A stretch of DNA of 64,000 nucleotides from UMGS1889 sp964540575 (GTDB lineage Bacteria; Bacillota; Clostridia; Oscillospirales; Ruminococcaceae). The position numbers and the translations under genes were made by a program. Location of the stretch: the NCBI GenBank assembly GCA_964540575.1, contig CAZINI010000010.1:1-64000 (forward strand), given 5' to 3'. Shown here piece by piece: positions 8,758-15,965 of this stretch (its first letter is position 1; the number at the start of each line of letters is the position of its first letter). The notes under the pieces are model-generated. The model worked only from the letters and a program-made list of their open reading frames with translations. It was not told where the DNA came from and searched no databases.

Positions 8758-9266
8758 TAAACAAGCTTCATCTCATACCCAAATTCTCTCAGCGTCAGCT
8801 CATCATCAATAATTTCATCATAAACCCCGTCTGCCTTCACAAAACCGTTCTTCTCATAAAGTCGTATTGCAGGCTTGTTTATGTCCACCACAAAAAGCCG
8901 CAGACTGTCCGCACCCTTTGATTTTGCGGTTTTCTCCGCTTTTTCAAGCATCAGACTGCCAATTCCATTCCGAAGATAGTTCACATTTACCCCGAAGCGG
9001 TCAAGGTACAGCGGACTTTTGGCGGGGAAGCTCCATTTCACCGCATTTTCGCCCGAATTTGAGCCGCACAATGCAAATGCGGAAACTATCACGCCGTTTT
9101 CCGTCAGGAGATAAAGCTGCTCATTCTCTATATCCTCCTCGAAAAATTCACAGGGATATATATCGTCCCATATCGGAATATTATTACTGTTCATATTTTC
9201 GATAATTGCTTTAAATACCGACTTAAGCTGAGGCAGGTCGGTAAGCTTTGCTGTTCTGAATTCCAT
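8757..9266 (-). CDS. GNAT family N-acetyltransferase
   Basis: A 169-residue GNAT enzyme with the acetyl-CoA binding region at NGIGSLMLEKAEKTAKSKG (about residues 99-117, the R/Q-x-x-G-x-G/A-like loop) and the typical ADSLRLFV..INKPAIRLYEKNGF C-terminal strands. It acetylates an unknown small molecule or protein N-terminus in the cytoplasm. AAGGAATG precedes the ATG. It is the last chromosomal gene before the tRNA fragment that marks the left end of the integrated element. Confidence 0.85.
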   Translation of the reverse strand: MEFRTAKLTDLPQLKSVFKAIIENMNSNNIPIWDDIYPCEFFEEDIENEQLYLLTENGVIVSAFALCGSNSGENAVKWSFPAKSPLYLDRFGVNVNYLRNGIGSLMLEKAEKTAKSKGADSLRLFVVDINKPAIRLYEKNGFVKADGVYDEIIDDELTLREFGYEMKLV

Positions 9267-9295
9267 TTTTATCTCATTCCTTATAGGTATTCGGA

Positions 9296-9325
9296 TAATA
9301 AAAAAGTGCCCAATAAAGGCACTTT
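9296..9325 (-). terminator. tRNA terminator on the chromosomal side
   Basis: On the minus strand AAAGTGCC (9318-9325) pairs with GGCACTTT (9303-9310) followed by a T-run. It sits just after the 3' CCA of the tRNA fragment, as expected for the original tRNA gene's terminator. Confidence 0.7.
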
Positions 9326-9328
9326 AAC

Positions 9329-9354
9329 TGGTGGAGATAAGGGGATTCGAACCC
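9329..9354 (-). other. Left attachment site: 3' end of a tRNA gene (attL/attR)
   Basis: Read on the minus strand this is a tRNA 3' end: T-loop TTCGAAT, 3' T-stem CCCCT, acceptor strand TATCTCC, discriminator A and encoded CCA. The 5' part is missing. The 5' T-stem here reads ACGGG, which mispairs with CCCCT at one position, so identity with the intact tRNA probably ends at about 9354. This marks the crossover region of the tyrosine integrase encoded next to it. The 5' part of the tRNA should be at the far end of the element, outside this window. The tRNA species cannot be named from the acceptor stem alone. Confidence 0.8.
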
Positions 9355-9494
9355 GTGCCATTCATTTTTTATAACCATATTCAATTTATAAATATAAAAT
9401 CTACTTGATTTTATGCCATTTTGTAAATATAAAAATCAAGAGTATGATGCTTATAAAATAAATAAGTGGGTTAATAAACGGGTTATTTTTAGAA
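9355..9494. other. Non-coding arm region between attachment site and integrase
   Basis: 140 bp, very AT-rich, no gene. It contains the inverted pair CTTGATTTT (about 9403) and AAAAATCAAG (about 9432). This could be an arm-type integrase or excisionase binding site, but this is inference from position only. Confidence 0.35.
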
Positions 9495-10607
9495 TTATTT
9501 ATCGTTAATAATCTCCTCAAAAATGCCTTGGATCATTTTTGCGGCTTCATTCTTATCACTGCCCAATTCGTGTGAATATACTCCGTAAGTATCCATATCT
9601 TTACTGTGTCCTACAAGCTGTTTAAGGTATCCTTCGGGCAATGATTTTGTAATAGAAACAAATGTGTGTCGCAGCTCATATAATGTTGTTTTGGCAGATA
9701 ACTGATTATAATCACGGTATTTACGCCAATGCAGAGAATATGTTCTTTCGGCAACATTTTCTCCATATTCATTTGGAAAGACAAATTTCGAAGTAATGCC
9801 GTTCCTTTTGAGCATTTCTTTTTGATCATCAAGGACTTGCTGTGAAAACTCTGTCAGTTGAAAACTGCGGCGAGCATTTTCATTTTTTCCACTTGTGACT
9901 TCGCCATATACGTTGATTGAACGCTTTAAATTAACGTCTTGTCCTTTTATGTCAGACCACTTTAAGCCAATGATCTCACCCGGACGCATTCCGGTTAATA
10001 CTTGAAATCTATATGCGTTGATGTATATATCATATCTTTCGGCACCTTTTCTTAATGTAACATCTGAAAGAAAAAGCTTTTTTACGTCCTCGGGCTGTAA
10101 AATGGCTTTTTCTTTTGTTTTTGCTCCTTTGGGGATACTGAGATTTTCGGGATATAGCGTAGTATATTTATTCATACGGCAGAATTTAAGCCACGATGAT
10201 ATGCAATTCTTTATATTTTGCAGCGTTTTTTTAGCTAAGCCTTTATTGTAAGCGTTGTTGATGACGTTTTGTAAGTGCTGTTCGGTGAGAGCTTGTATTT
10301 TTAATGTGCCTATCTTGGGATTTATCCAATTGTTGATATAGCGTTCATATTGGATATAATGAGATTTTGAAGTAGTGAGCTTTAGCTGCTCAATATATTC
10401 TTCTGTTGTCTTTTTTACGTTCAGACGTGTATTGATTATGTTATCTTCAAGCCACGCATCGGCTTTTGCATTAGCTTCACGCTGTCCTGTTCTGCCGGGT
10501 GTGCTGCTGTAAAACGTTTTCCGTATTCCGTCCTTTTGGACTTTTATCTGCCAGCGGTTGTATTTATCCATCCAAACGGCGGTGTTGGTGCGTTTCGTAG
10601 GTATCAC
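9495..10607 (-). CDS. int: Tyrosine-type site-specific integrase
   Basis: Integrates and, with an excisionase, excises the element at the tRNA 3' end. A 370-residue protein with an N-terminal arm-DNA-binding region (res 1-60, Trp and Lys rich), a SAM-like core-binding domain (60-165) and a catalytic domain: first Arg in TGMRPGEIIGLKW (~207), LRHTF box (~310, with Tyr replacing the usual His two residues before), GH in LVGHS and the Tyr nucleophile in TYGVYSH (~344). The listed start is a GTG lying very close to GGAAG; a later ATG in MDKYNRW is possible. The palindrome at 10616-10632 lies directly upstream. Confidence 0.9.
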   Translation of the reverse strand: MIPTKRTNTAVWMDKYNRWQIKVQKDGIRKTFYSSTPGRTGQREANAKADAWLEDNIINTRLNVKKTTEEYIEQLKLTTSKSHYIQYERYINNWINPKIGTLKIQALTEQHLQNVINNAYNKGLAKKTLQNIKNCISSWLKFCRMNKYTTLYPENLSIPKGAKTKEKAILQPEDVKKLFLSDVTLRKGAERYDIYINAYRFQVLTGMRPGEIIGLKWSDIKGQDVNLKRSINVYGEVTSGKNENARRSFQLTEFSQQVLDDQKEMLKRNGITSKFVFPNEYGENVAERTYSLHWRKYRDYNQLSAKTTLYELRHTFVSITKSLPEGYLKQLVGHSKDMDTYGVYSHELGSDKNEAAKMIQGIFEEIINDK

Positions 10608-10613
10608 TTCCTT

Positions 10614-11186
10614 TTATTCCCCATTGGGGAATGTTTTTTTTCTTCTGTCATAGTTGATTTTATATGATAGTGCATCTTCTGAATATTCAATATCTTCTGG
10701 GCAAATTGATATGTAGTCAATTTTATTTAGCTTATAGAGATTTTCTTTTTCTTTCCTATATTTTAAGTATTCTTCATCATTTAAACCCCAATACTCAATA
10801 TATAAATTTCTGCTTGGTATGTAAAAATCGGGTATTTTATACACTAATAATCCACTTTCAGTATAAAGCGGCAAAATTGGTTCATAAGCGTGCAAATACG
10901 AGTTGTGATAAAGCCAATTATCAATTTTCTGCTCCTTTTCCGATCTAACATAATGACCATCTTCACATCTGAATTTCAGAGGAGTCTTCATATTTTTACG
11001 ATAAGCATTGTTAAAGTCAACCGGCTCTAACATACAAGAACAGCCTTCTGCAACAATGTAAAATTTTTTGCAATATTCGCATTGCTTGATTTGACCTTCA
11101 TTTTTTTTAGTATTACAATTTCTGCATAATTGATATTTGTCCCCACAAGTATCACCGCAGATTTGACATTTTTTTGTTATTTCCAT
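10614..11186 (-). CDS. Zinc-ribbon protein with PD-(D/E)XK-like nuclease core
   Basis: A 190-residue protein. The first ~55 residues carry four Cys pairs (CQICGDTCG, CRNC, CEYCKK, CSC), probably two zinc ribbons. Residues ~80-160 show the order expected for a PD-(D/E)XK nuclease of the Vsr/restriction type: Glu in RSEKEQKI, then PDFYIP, then YIEYWG (E-x-W). Possibly a DNA-targeting or defence nuclease carried by the element; activity is not proven. The extreme C-terminus (FPNGE) is encoded by one copy of the 17-bp palindrome. It lies just upstream of int on the same strand. Confidence 0.55.
   Translation of the reverse strand: MEITKKCQICGDTCGDKYQLCRNCNTKKNEGQIKQCEYCKKFYIVAEGCSCMLEPVDFNNAYRKNMKTPLKFRCEDGHYVRSEKEQKIDNWLYHNSYLHAYEPILPLYTESGLLVYKIPDFYIPSRNLYIEYWGLNDEEYLKYRKEKENLYKLNKIDYISICPEDIEYSEDALSYKINYDRRKKTFPNGE
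10616..10632. repeat. 17-bp palindrome, copy 1 (loop ATT)
   Basis: ATTCCCC-ATT-GGGGAAT. It overlaps the end of the zinc-ribbon/nuclease gene (encodes FPNGE) and lies immediately upstream of the int start on the minus strand. Confidence 0.85.
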
Positions 11187-11251
11187 TTTTCTCTTCCCCT
11201 GTATGATAAATTTTAAATAATGAGTATTCTTGACTTAATGCGTTTTTGTCA

Positions 11252-11596
11252 TTATGATACATCTTCTTTTTCCTCTGGTGGATAGTTGTTGTATAGCATT
11301 TCCATTCGCTCTAGTATTCTGCCTTGATCCCTTGGTTTTAATTTTGAGAATTTTTCCAAGCATTCTTGTTCATCAAGACTAAGGGATGTCGCACTTCTTT
11401 CTTTTCCTGTGCATAAGTATTCTATTGACACACCCAAAAAATCCGCAATTACGGATAAATTTTCAGCAGCAGGGTTTGTTCCTTTTTTCTTCCAATCAGA
11501 TACGGCAGATGAAGATATGCCAGTTTGTATAGCTAAATCTTTTTGCTTAAGACTCTTTTCTTTTAATAAAAGAAAAATTCGTTGTGAAATTGTCAT
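11252..11596 (-). CDS. XRE-family repressor
   Basis: A 114-residue Cro/CI-type regulator. The N-terminal helix-turn-helix spans about residues 9-62 (KQKDLAIQTG, SSSAVSDWKKKG), followed by YLCTGKE and a C-terminal helical region. It is divergent from the BRO-type gene. Between them are three AATTAAGA-type repeats that overlap the BRO promoter. This layout suggests an autoregulated phage-like switch that keeps the element quiescent. Confidence 0.85.
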   Translation of the reverse strand: MTISQRIFLLLKEKSLKQKDLAIQTGISSSAVSDWKKKGTNPAAENLSVIADFLGVSIEYLCTGKERSATSLSLDEQECLEKFSKLKPRDQGRILERMEMLYNNYPPEEKEDVS

Positions 11597-11631
11597 ATAA
11601 TCAGTCCTTTAAAATGGCAGAATTGCACAAT

Positions 11632-11697
11632 AATTAAGAAATACGGATTTTCTTCTTGACAAATTAAGATATACGGATTATAATTAAGATAAATTAG
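11632..11697. promoter_or_regulatory. Operator repeats and promoter between XRE and BRO genes
   Basis: Two near-identical 17-mers, AATTAAGAAATACGGAT (11632-11648) and AATTAAGATATACGGAT (11662-11678), and a partial third, AATTAAGATAAATT (11682-11695). The second fills the 17-bp spacer between TTGACA (11656-11661) and TATAAT (11679-11684), a consensus promoter for the BRO gene. A repressor bound here would block RNA polymerase. Confidence 0.75.
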
Positions 11698-11700
11698 TAA

Positions 11701-11723
11701 TTCATTACATTTTGTGTAATGAA
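11701..11723. repeat. Inverted repeat in the BRO leader
   Basis: Perfect 9-bp arms TTCATTACA / TGTAATGAA with a 5-nt loop, located just downstream of the BRO promoter. It could be a further operator or an mRNA hairpin; it is not followed by a strong T-run. Confidence 0.5.
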
Positions 11724-11787
11724 TCATATACTCCTTTTTATTATAAAACATATTCGATGAAAAGTCAACAAAAAATAAGAGGTAAAA

Positions 11788-12408
11788 ATGGTTAATGAAA
11801 TAAAAATGTGGAACTACAATAATTCAAATATAAGAACCGTAGATATTGACAATGAGTATTGGTGGGTTCTTGCTGATGTCTGCAACGTTTTAGAATTGTC
11901 TAATCCCCGTGTTGTTGCGGATAGACTTGATGATGATGAACGCCGTAAGCTTGACTTACCCCGTCAGGGTGAAACGTGGTTTATCAACGAAAGCGGCTTA
12001 TACAGTGTAATTCTCCGTTCCGACAAACCACAGGCAAAGCCATTCAAACGGTGGGTAACACACGAAGTACTTCCATCTATCAGAAGGACAGGCTCATACA
12101 CCGCACCACAAGCCCATACAAGCGAGTTTGAAAGCTTGTCAAGGAGAATAGAGGTGCTTGAACAAAATGCTCTCCTGCGGCGTGTAGAAGCGTTAGAAAA
12201 CACTTATGATATGACAGAGTGTGACAGTGTATATTATAAATCGGTTGAACAGTTTCCGCCGCACATAAAGGCGGCTGTTGACTGTATGATCAACAAAAAT
12301 TACTGTTTAGGAGCCGTTTTAGACTTCTTGGACGATAACAATATCAGTATCCCATTTGGCACAATAAAAAAATATATCAAAAGAAAGGCGGATAGAAGTG
12401 GATATTAA
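11788..12408 (+). CDS. BRO-N domain antirepressor-like protein
   Basis: A 206-residue protein with a BRO-N domain at residues ~8-105 (YWWVLADVCNVLELSN, LPRQGETWFINESGLY, RWVTHEVLPSIRRTG). Such proteins are phage and mobile-element antirepressors or DNA-binding regulators. The C-terminal 90 residues are a helical domain of unknown role. It is divergent from the XRE repressor and first of a three-gene set with two small helix-turn-helix genes, each overlapping the next. Confidence 0.8.
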   Translation: MVNEIKMWNYNNSNIRTVDIDNEYWWVLADVCNVLELSNPRVVADRLDDDERRKLDLPRQGETWFINESGLYSVILRSDKPQAKPFKRWVTHEVLPSIRRTGSYTAPQAHTSEFESLSRRIEVLEQNALLRRVEALENTYDMTECDSVYYKSVEQFPPHIKAAVDCMINKNYCLGAVLDFLDDNNISIPFGTIKKYIKRKADRSGY

Positions 12409-12658
12409 CACAGGAAGAATTATCAAAGCAAGGTTAGCAGCTCTGGGCAAAAGTCAAAAAGATCTGTTTATGGAGCTGAATAACAGAGGAATACGACTCA
12501 GTACGGTACAGCAGCTTTATCAGTACATTAACGGCTACAATATTACATATAAGGCTCAGAATGTGCTGAGTGCATCGTTAAAAATACTCAGTTATTGGGA
12601 AAGCGAGGCTGAAAGGAATGGCAAAACCGTTTACGAAGTTAAGAGCAAGACTTCTTGA
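12398..12658 (+). CDS. Small putative helix-turn-helix protein
   Basis: An 86-residue protein starting at GTG (AAAGGCGG upstream), overlapping the BRO gene by 11 bp and the next gene by 41 bp. The segment LGKSQKDLFMELNNRGIRLS followed by QQLYQYINGY looks like a divergent Cro/CI-type helix-turn-helix. A role in regulating replication or excision is inferred from its position between the antirepressor and the iteron/Rep region. Confidence 0.6.
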   Translation: MDINTGRIIKARLAALGKSQKDLFMELNNRGIRLSTVQQLYQYINGYNITYKAQNVLSASLKILSYWESEAERNGKTVYEVKSKTS

Positions 12659-12866
12659 GGAAGATATTGACCAAAAGACTGTTGCTGAACGCATACACAT
12701 AGATCCAAGTACGCTTTCAAAAAAGCTTATGGGTTACAGTCCGTTCACCGCCGATGAAATGTATATGATATGCGATCTCCTACATATCGAGGATAATGAG
12801 CTGCACATATTTTTCCCAAGGCGGCAGGAACAATTAGCTCAAAGAGGAAAATGTGTTCGTAATTAG
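12618..12866 (+). CDS. Small XRE-type helix-turn-helix protein
   Basis: An 82-residue protein whose first 60 residues fit a Cro/CI helix-turn-helix (DQKTVAERIHIDPSTLSKKL, then TADEMYMICDLLHI). It is translationally coupled to the preceding small regulator by a 41-bp overlap, with GAAAGGAATG upstream of the ATG. It ends a few bases before the iteron array, so it may regulate the replication region. Confidence 0.7.
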   Translation: MAKPFTKLRARLLEEDIDQKTVAERIHIDPSTLSKKLMGYSPFTADEMYMICDLLHIEDNELHIFFPRRQEQLAQRGKCVRN

Positions 12867-13013
12867 TCCTCACCTTTTAGGGGGGGAATTGCTCCTCACC
12901 TTTGGGGGAAATTACTCCTCACCTTTTTGGAAATTACTCCTCACCTTTAGAGGAAATTGCTCCTCACCTTTTCGGGATTAATCCTCACCTTTGAGAAATT
13001 GCTCCTCACCTTT
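12867..13013. repeat. Seven iteron-like direct repeats (candidate replication origin)
   Basis: Seven exact copies of TCCTCACCTTT, starting at 12867, 12893, 12916, 12938, 12961, 12982 and 13003 (steps 26, 23, 22, 23, 21, 21 bp, about two helical turns). Between copies the sequence is G-rich then AATT-rich (GGGAAATTG/AC). The array lies directly upstream of a Rep_3-type initiator, and an AT-rich stretch follows (13065-13110). This is the classic layout of an iteron-controlled plasmid origin. The spacers are too short and too alike for a CRISPR array. Confidence 0.8.
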
Positions 13014-13153
13014 AAGTCTGTAAAGCCTTATTCTATTAGGGTTCGCAGGCTCGGTAAACAAGCTTATAACAAGTATATAAATATGTTATATAAACAAGCA
13101 ATCTAACATTTGACGGTTTGACTGTTGGTTTTCATCAGAAAAGAAGTGAAAAA

Positions 13154-14176
13154 ATGTCTGAAAAAAAGGAATACGTTATTGAGATGTCACACAGGCTCAA
13201 TTTGATGCGGAGTGAAAAATTCTGTACTAATGAGCTGAAAGTATTGGATAAATACTTATCAAGAATAAATCCACGTGATAAGAGTACCCGGAAAGTAATC
13301 TTTACTCTCAAGGAGTTTCAGAAGGATCTGGGAATAACCGATCTGAGATATAAAACTCTCAGAACTAATGTAGAAGCTCTTCTCGGAAGATGTGTGTTTC
13401 TTCCGAATGCTAATACGGGTGAATTTATTGGCTTCCAGCTTTTTAAGGAAGTTGAGTTGAAAAAAGATGATGTAAAGGGTTGGATCGTTACTCTTGATTG
13501 CCACGACAGAGCTGTCGATTTGTTTTTTGATATTGCAAAGGACGGTTATTTCATCAGAAAGCTGAAATATAGTATGCGTCTTAACTCTGCAAATCAGATA
13601 AAGTTCTATATGCTGATGAAGGAATATGAAGGACTCGGCAAAAAGACGATAAAGCTTGCAGAGCTTATCGATTGGCTCAAGGTAAATCCTGATATGCCGT
13701 GGAAATATTTTAAGCGTGACGTAGTCGATATTTGTCAAAAAGCATTGTCTGAGCTTACGGACGTAACTTTCACATATGAGTGTAAACGATGTGGGCATTC
13801 ATACGAATACATTACCTTTTTCATAAAGCCGAACCATCAGGAACAACTAATGTTTGATGATTATGAAGAAAACGAGGAATATCAAACAAAAGTCGAAAAT
13901 GATGAACAGGAAAAAGAAAATACATACAGCAATGAAAAAATTGAATTTCTTGCCGATGCCTGCGATAATTACTTTTCGGAAGATGAAATGCAAATCATTT
14001 ACAGTATCATAGCTAGGAAGATACCAAGCCATAAAGATGATTTAGCAAGATATGATTACCTGCTTCTTAAATACAAGGAGCTAAAACACAGAATTTCCCG
14101 AACAGATTTGCCGCCATTAAAATCAAAGTTCAATTACTTCAAATTTATGCTTGAAAATGATGTTAAGGAGGATTGA
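13154..14176 (+). CDS. Replication initiator protein, Rep_3 family (RepB-like)
   Basis: A 340-residue protein that resembles iteron-binding initiators with two winged-helix domains: the first about residues 25-130 (KVIFTLKEFQKDLGI, LRTNVEALLGR), the second about 145-250 (YSMRLNSANQIKFYMLMKEYEG, IKLAELIDWLKV, ending in FFIKPN). The C-terminal 80 residues are acidic and helical. It would bind the seven repeats just upstream and start replication there. The ATG at 13154 is chosen over a TTG at 13118 because AAAGAAGTG precedes it. Finding it on a tRNA-integrated element implies that the excised circle can replicate. Confidence 0.75.
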   Translation: MSEKKEYVIEMSHRLNLMRSEKFCTNELKVLDKYLSRINPRDKSTRKVIFTLKEFQKDLGITDLRYKTLRTNVEALLGRCVFLPNANTGEFIGFQLFKEVELKKDDVKGWIVTLDCHDRAVDLFFDIAKDGYFIRKLKYSMRLNSANQIKFYMLMKEYEGLGKKTIKLAELIDWLKVNPDMPWKYFKRDVVDICQKALSELTDVTFTYECKRCGHSYEYITFFIKPNHQEQLMFDDYEENEEYQTKVENDEQEKENTYSNEKIEFLADACDNYFSEDEMQIIYSIIARKIPSHKDDLARYDYLLLKYKELKHRISRTDLPPLKSKFNYFKFMLENDVKED

Positions 14177-14241
14177 AGCTTTGTAATGACTGCTACAATT
14201 TTTTACAAAGGTAGAAAAATGAAGATTTGAGGTGAATTTTT

Positions 14242-14460
14242 GTGGATATTATTCTTATAATATGTTGCGTCATTGGAATTAACATTGGCTGTCATCTTAC
14301 GTTTTCAGATGATAAATGCAGTGTAACTGAAATTGTGGTTGCAATAATTACTTTTGACTACAAATTCTTAAATAGTCATTGCGATTTGAGAAAAGCACGT
14401 CTTCTTAGAAATATTCTTCTGGTCGAGTTAATGATAGTCTTAAGTATTATGAAATTATAA
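14242..14460 (+). CDS. Small hydrophobic protein, unknown
   Basis: A 72-residue ORF starting at GTG with GAGGTGA upstream. A hydrophobic segment spans about residues 2-18 (with several Cys) and another about 55-71. No family is recognised. It is not clear whether it is expressed. Confidence 0.4.
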   Translation: MDIILIICCVIGINIGCHLTFSDDKCSVTEIVVAIITFDYKFLNSHCDLRKARLLRNILLVELMIVLSIMKL

Positions 14461-14492
14461 TACTACCATAAATAAAGTAGAGGTGGAGCAAT

Positions 14493-14735
14493 ATGGCAAA
14501 TTTAACGATTGAAGCGATTGAAGCATTACCGAAAGAATTCCTGAATGCCGAAGAAGCAGCAGCGGCTATCGGAATGTCACGGCGGCTTTTTTACAGATGC
14601 GTAGAAAGTATGCCTTTCCCTGTTCTTCGGATCGGCAGAACTTACCGCATCCCTAAAAAACCGTTCATTGAGTATATGCGGACGGGTCGGTGGGATGACG
14701 GAAAGCAGGATAAACCGATTTTGCAGGATAAGTGA
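14493..14735 (+). CDS. Excisionase-like helix-turn-helix protein
   Basis: An 80-residue MerR/Xis-like winged helix protein: LNAEEAAAAIGMSRRLFYRCV (recognition helices, res 16-36) then PFPVLRIGRTYRIPKKPFIEYM (the wing and C-terminal strand). Such proteins are excisionases or direct accessory regulators of integrases. It is 4 kb from int, close to the replication and mobilisation genes. AGAGGTGG is upstream of the ATG. Confidence 0.7.
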   Translation: MANLTIEAIEALPKEFLNAEEAAAAIGMSRRLFYRCVESMPFPVLRIGRTYRIPKKPFIEYMRTGRWDDGKQDKPILQDK

Positions 14736-14755
14736 TTTTTTTCTTTTTCGATATT
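14731..14755. repeat. 25-bp leader repeat, copy A
   Basis: AGTGATTTTTTTCTTTTTCG plus ATATT; differs at one position from copy B at 15301-15325. Each lies between the end of one small gene and the start of the next. Confidence 0.6.
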
Positions 14756-14820
14756 TCTTTATATGAAAAGAAAATGTACAGCGAAGAAAATAGTGAAAAA
14801 ATTAAACAGGAGGGCGGATA

Positions 14821-15270
14821 ATGAAAGCGATACCGTTGGAATTATGGCAGGCAAACGAATTTGTTGATAAGTATCATCGCCATCATAGTAGTGTTTACAG
14901 AGATAAGTTTAGGATAGGCTGTGTAGATGATGATGGTAATCTTATCGGAGTCGTACAATGTTCACGTCCTGTAAGTAGGATTTTAGACGATGGAAAAACA
15001 ATAGAGGTTGTACGACTTTGTACAGATGGCAGTAGGAATGTATGCTCTTTCCTTTATTCAAGAGCGGCTCGGATTGCTACCGAAATGGGATATAAGAAAA
15101 TTATCACATACATACTTGAAGATGAAAACGGAAGGTCGCTTAAGTCTTGTGGTTGGCAAAAGGAATGTGACATAAAAGGACACGATTGGAGCTGTCCATC
15201 ACGTCCAAGAAATACTAAAGCACCGACTTGTGACAAACAGCGATGGTGCAGAATACTCAATCAGAAATGA
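14821..15270 (+). CDS. XF1762-family (GNAT-like) protein
   Basis: A 149-residue protein resembling the XF1762 family found on many mobile elements. It begins with the typical AnefV.kyHRHH motif (residues ~12-22) and has a GNAT-like middle (NLIGVVQCSRPVSR, EVVRLCTDGS, ACSFLYSRAAR-like helix) and a C-terminal basic, Cys-containing stretch ending KQRW. The substrate is unknown. GGAGGGCGG precedes the ATG. It stands alone between two copies of a 25-bp leader repeat. Confidence 0.7.
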   Translation: MKAIPLELWQANEFVDKYHRHHSSVYRDKFRIGCVDDDGNLIGVVQCSRPVSRILDDGKTIEVVRLCTDGSRNVCSFLYSRAARIATEMGYKKIITYILEDENGRSLKSCGWQKECDIKGHDWSCPSRPRNTKAPTCDKQRWCRILNQK

Positions 15271-15300
15271 TGGAAGCATGATAATCCAATTTGCACGACG

Positions 15301-15325
15301 AGTGAATTTTTTCTTTTTCGATATT
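15301..15325. repeat. 25-bp leader repeat, copy B
   Basis: 24 of 25 positions match copy A at 14731-14755. It precedes the hypothetical gene at 15353. Confidence 0.6.
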
Positions 15326-15352
15326 CTTATTAAAAAGGAAAGGTGATATATT

Positions 15353-15634
15353 ATGGTTACTTGGGAAAAAGTACACGATAAAATAAACAGCGATTTGACA
15401 GCAATTGAAGATGAAAAGAAATATGGCGATTCGACCGAAATGTATTGTGAGCTGTATAAGCGTTATTTCAATTATGCTGCAAATTTGAGTGAGAAAGATA
15501 ATAAGGACGAACTTGAATTTGTCAGCGAGTGTGTAAGAATGGTATGTGAAATGGTTGTGTCGGGTGCTATGCACAAGTATGGTTATCGTTTATCCGAAGC
15601 GACAGGGAGTTGCTATTGGCAAAAGGAGGATTAG
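15353..15634 (+). CDS. Hypothetical protein, 93 aa
   Basis: An acidic, helical protein of 93 residues with AAAGGAAAGGTG upstream of its ATG. No family recognised. It lies between the XF1762-family gene and the mobilisation region. Confidence 0.55.
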   Translation: MVTWEKVHDKINSDLTAIEDEKKYGDSTEMYCELYKRYFNYAANLSEKDNKDELEFVSECVRMVCEMVVSGAMHKYGYRLSEATGSCYWQKED

Positions 15635-15678
15635 ACGGCGAAAGCGGAATTCTGACAGTCAGAGCGTAATTAGAGGAG

Positions 15679-15840
15679 ATGAGAAAATTGATTGAAGTTT
15701 TTATTTTGGAAGCTGTACTTTTTCTTGCGGTTCACTGTGCTTTCGTATATGGAGAACGTATTCTTAATGCGATTTCCAAGGTGCGGCGAGAGAATATTGA
15801 TGAAAATGCCGAAAAAAGCAGCTCCGACAGCGAAAAATGA
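15679..15840 (+). CDS. Small single-pass membrane protein, 53 aa
   Basis: Starts at ATG 15679 with AGAGGAG upstream. The N-terminus (residues ~4-20) is a hydrophobic segment (IEVFILEAVLFLAV), followed by a charged tail rich in Glu, Lys and Ser. It is just upstream of the oriT candidate. Function unknown. Confidence 0.5.
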   Translation: MRKLIEVFILEAVLFLAVHCAFVYGERILNAISKVRRENIDENAEKSSSDSEK

Positions 15841-15847
15841 AAGGGGT

Positions 15848-15934
15848 TTGCTTGTAGCATAGCAAGAGCAGAAAAGTAATATTACTTTTCCCATAAAATG
15901 CCAAATAGCCTTTTATGGTTAGGGAAATCCCTAA
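15848..15934. other. oriT: Candidate oriT: four adjacent inverted repeats
   Basis: In an intergenic stretch directly upstream of mobC and the relaxase there are four successive stems: TTGCT/AGCAA (15848-15865), the perfect 20-bp palindrome at 15871-15890 (GAAAAGTAAT/ATTACTTTTC), CCATAAAA/TTTTATGG (15891-15918) and TTAGGG/CCCTAA (15919-15934). Dense inverted repeats upstream of mobC and a MOBP relaxase are typical of transfer origins. The nick site cannot be read. Confidence 0.6.
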
Positions 15935-15965
15935 AACCTATATCACTCATAAGGAGATGATACTA

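Noticed and set aside
9329..9360. Intact tRNA gene
   Set aside because: Only the T-arm, acceptor 3' strand and CCA are present; the upstream sequence (minus strand) is AT-rich with no anticodon arm.
12867..13013. CRISPR-like array
   Set aside because: Repeats are only 11 bp exact with ~11-bp similar spacers; layout fits iterons before a Rep gene and there are no cas genes.
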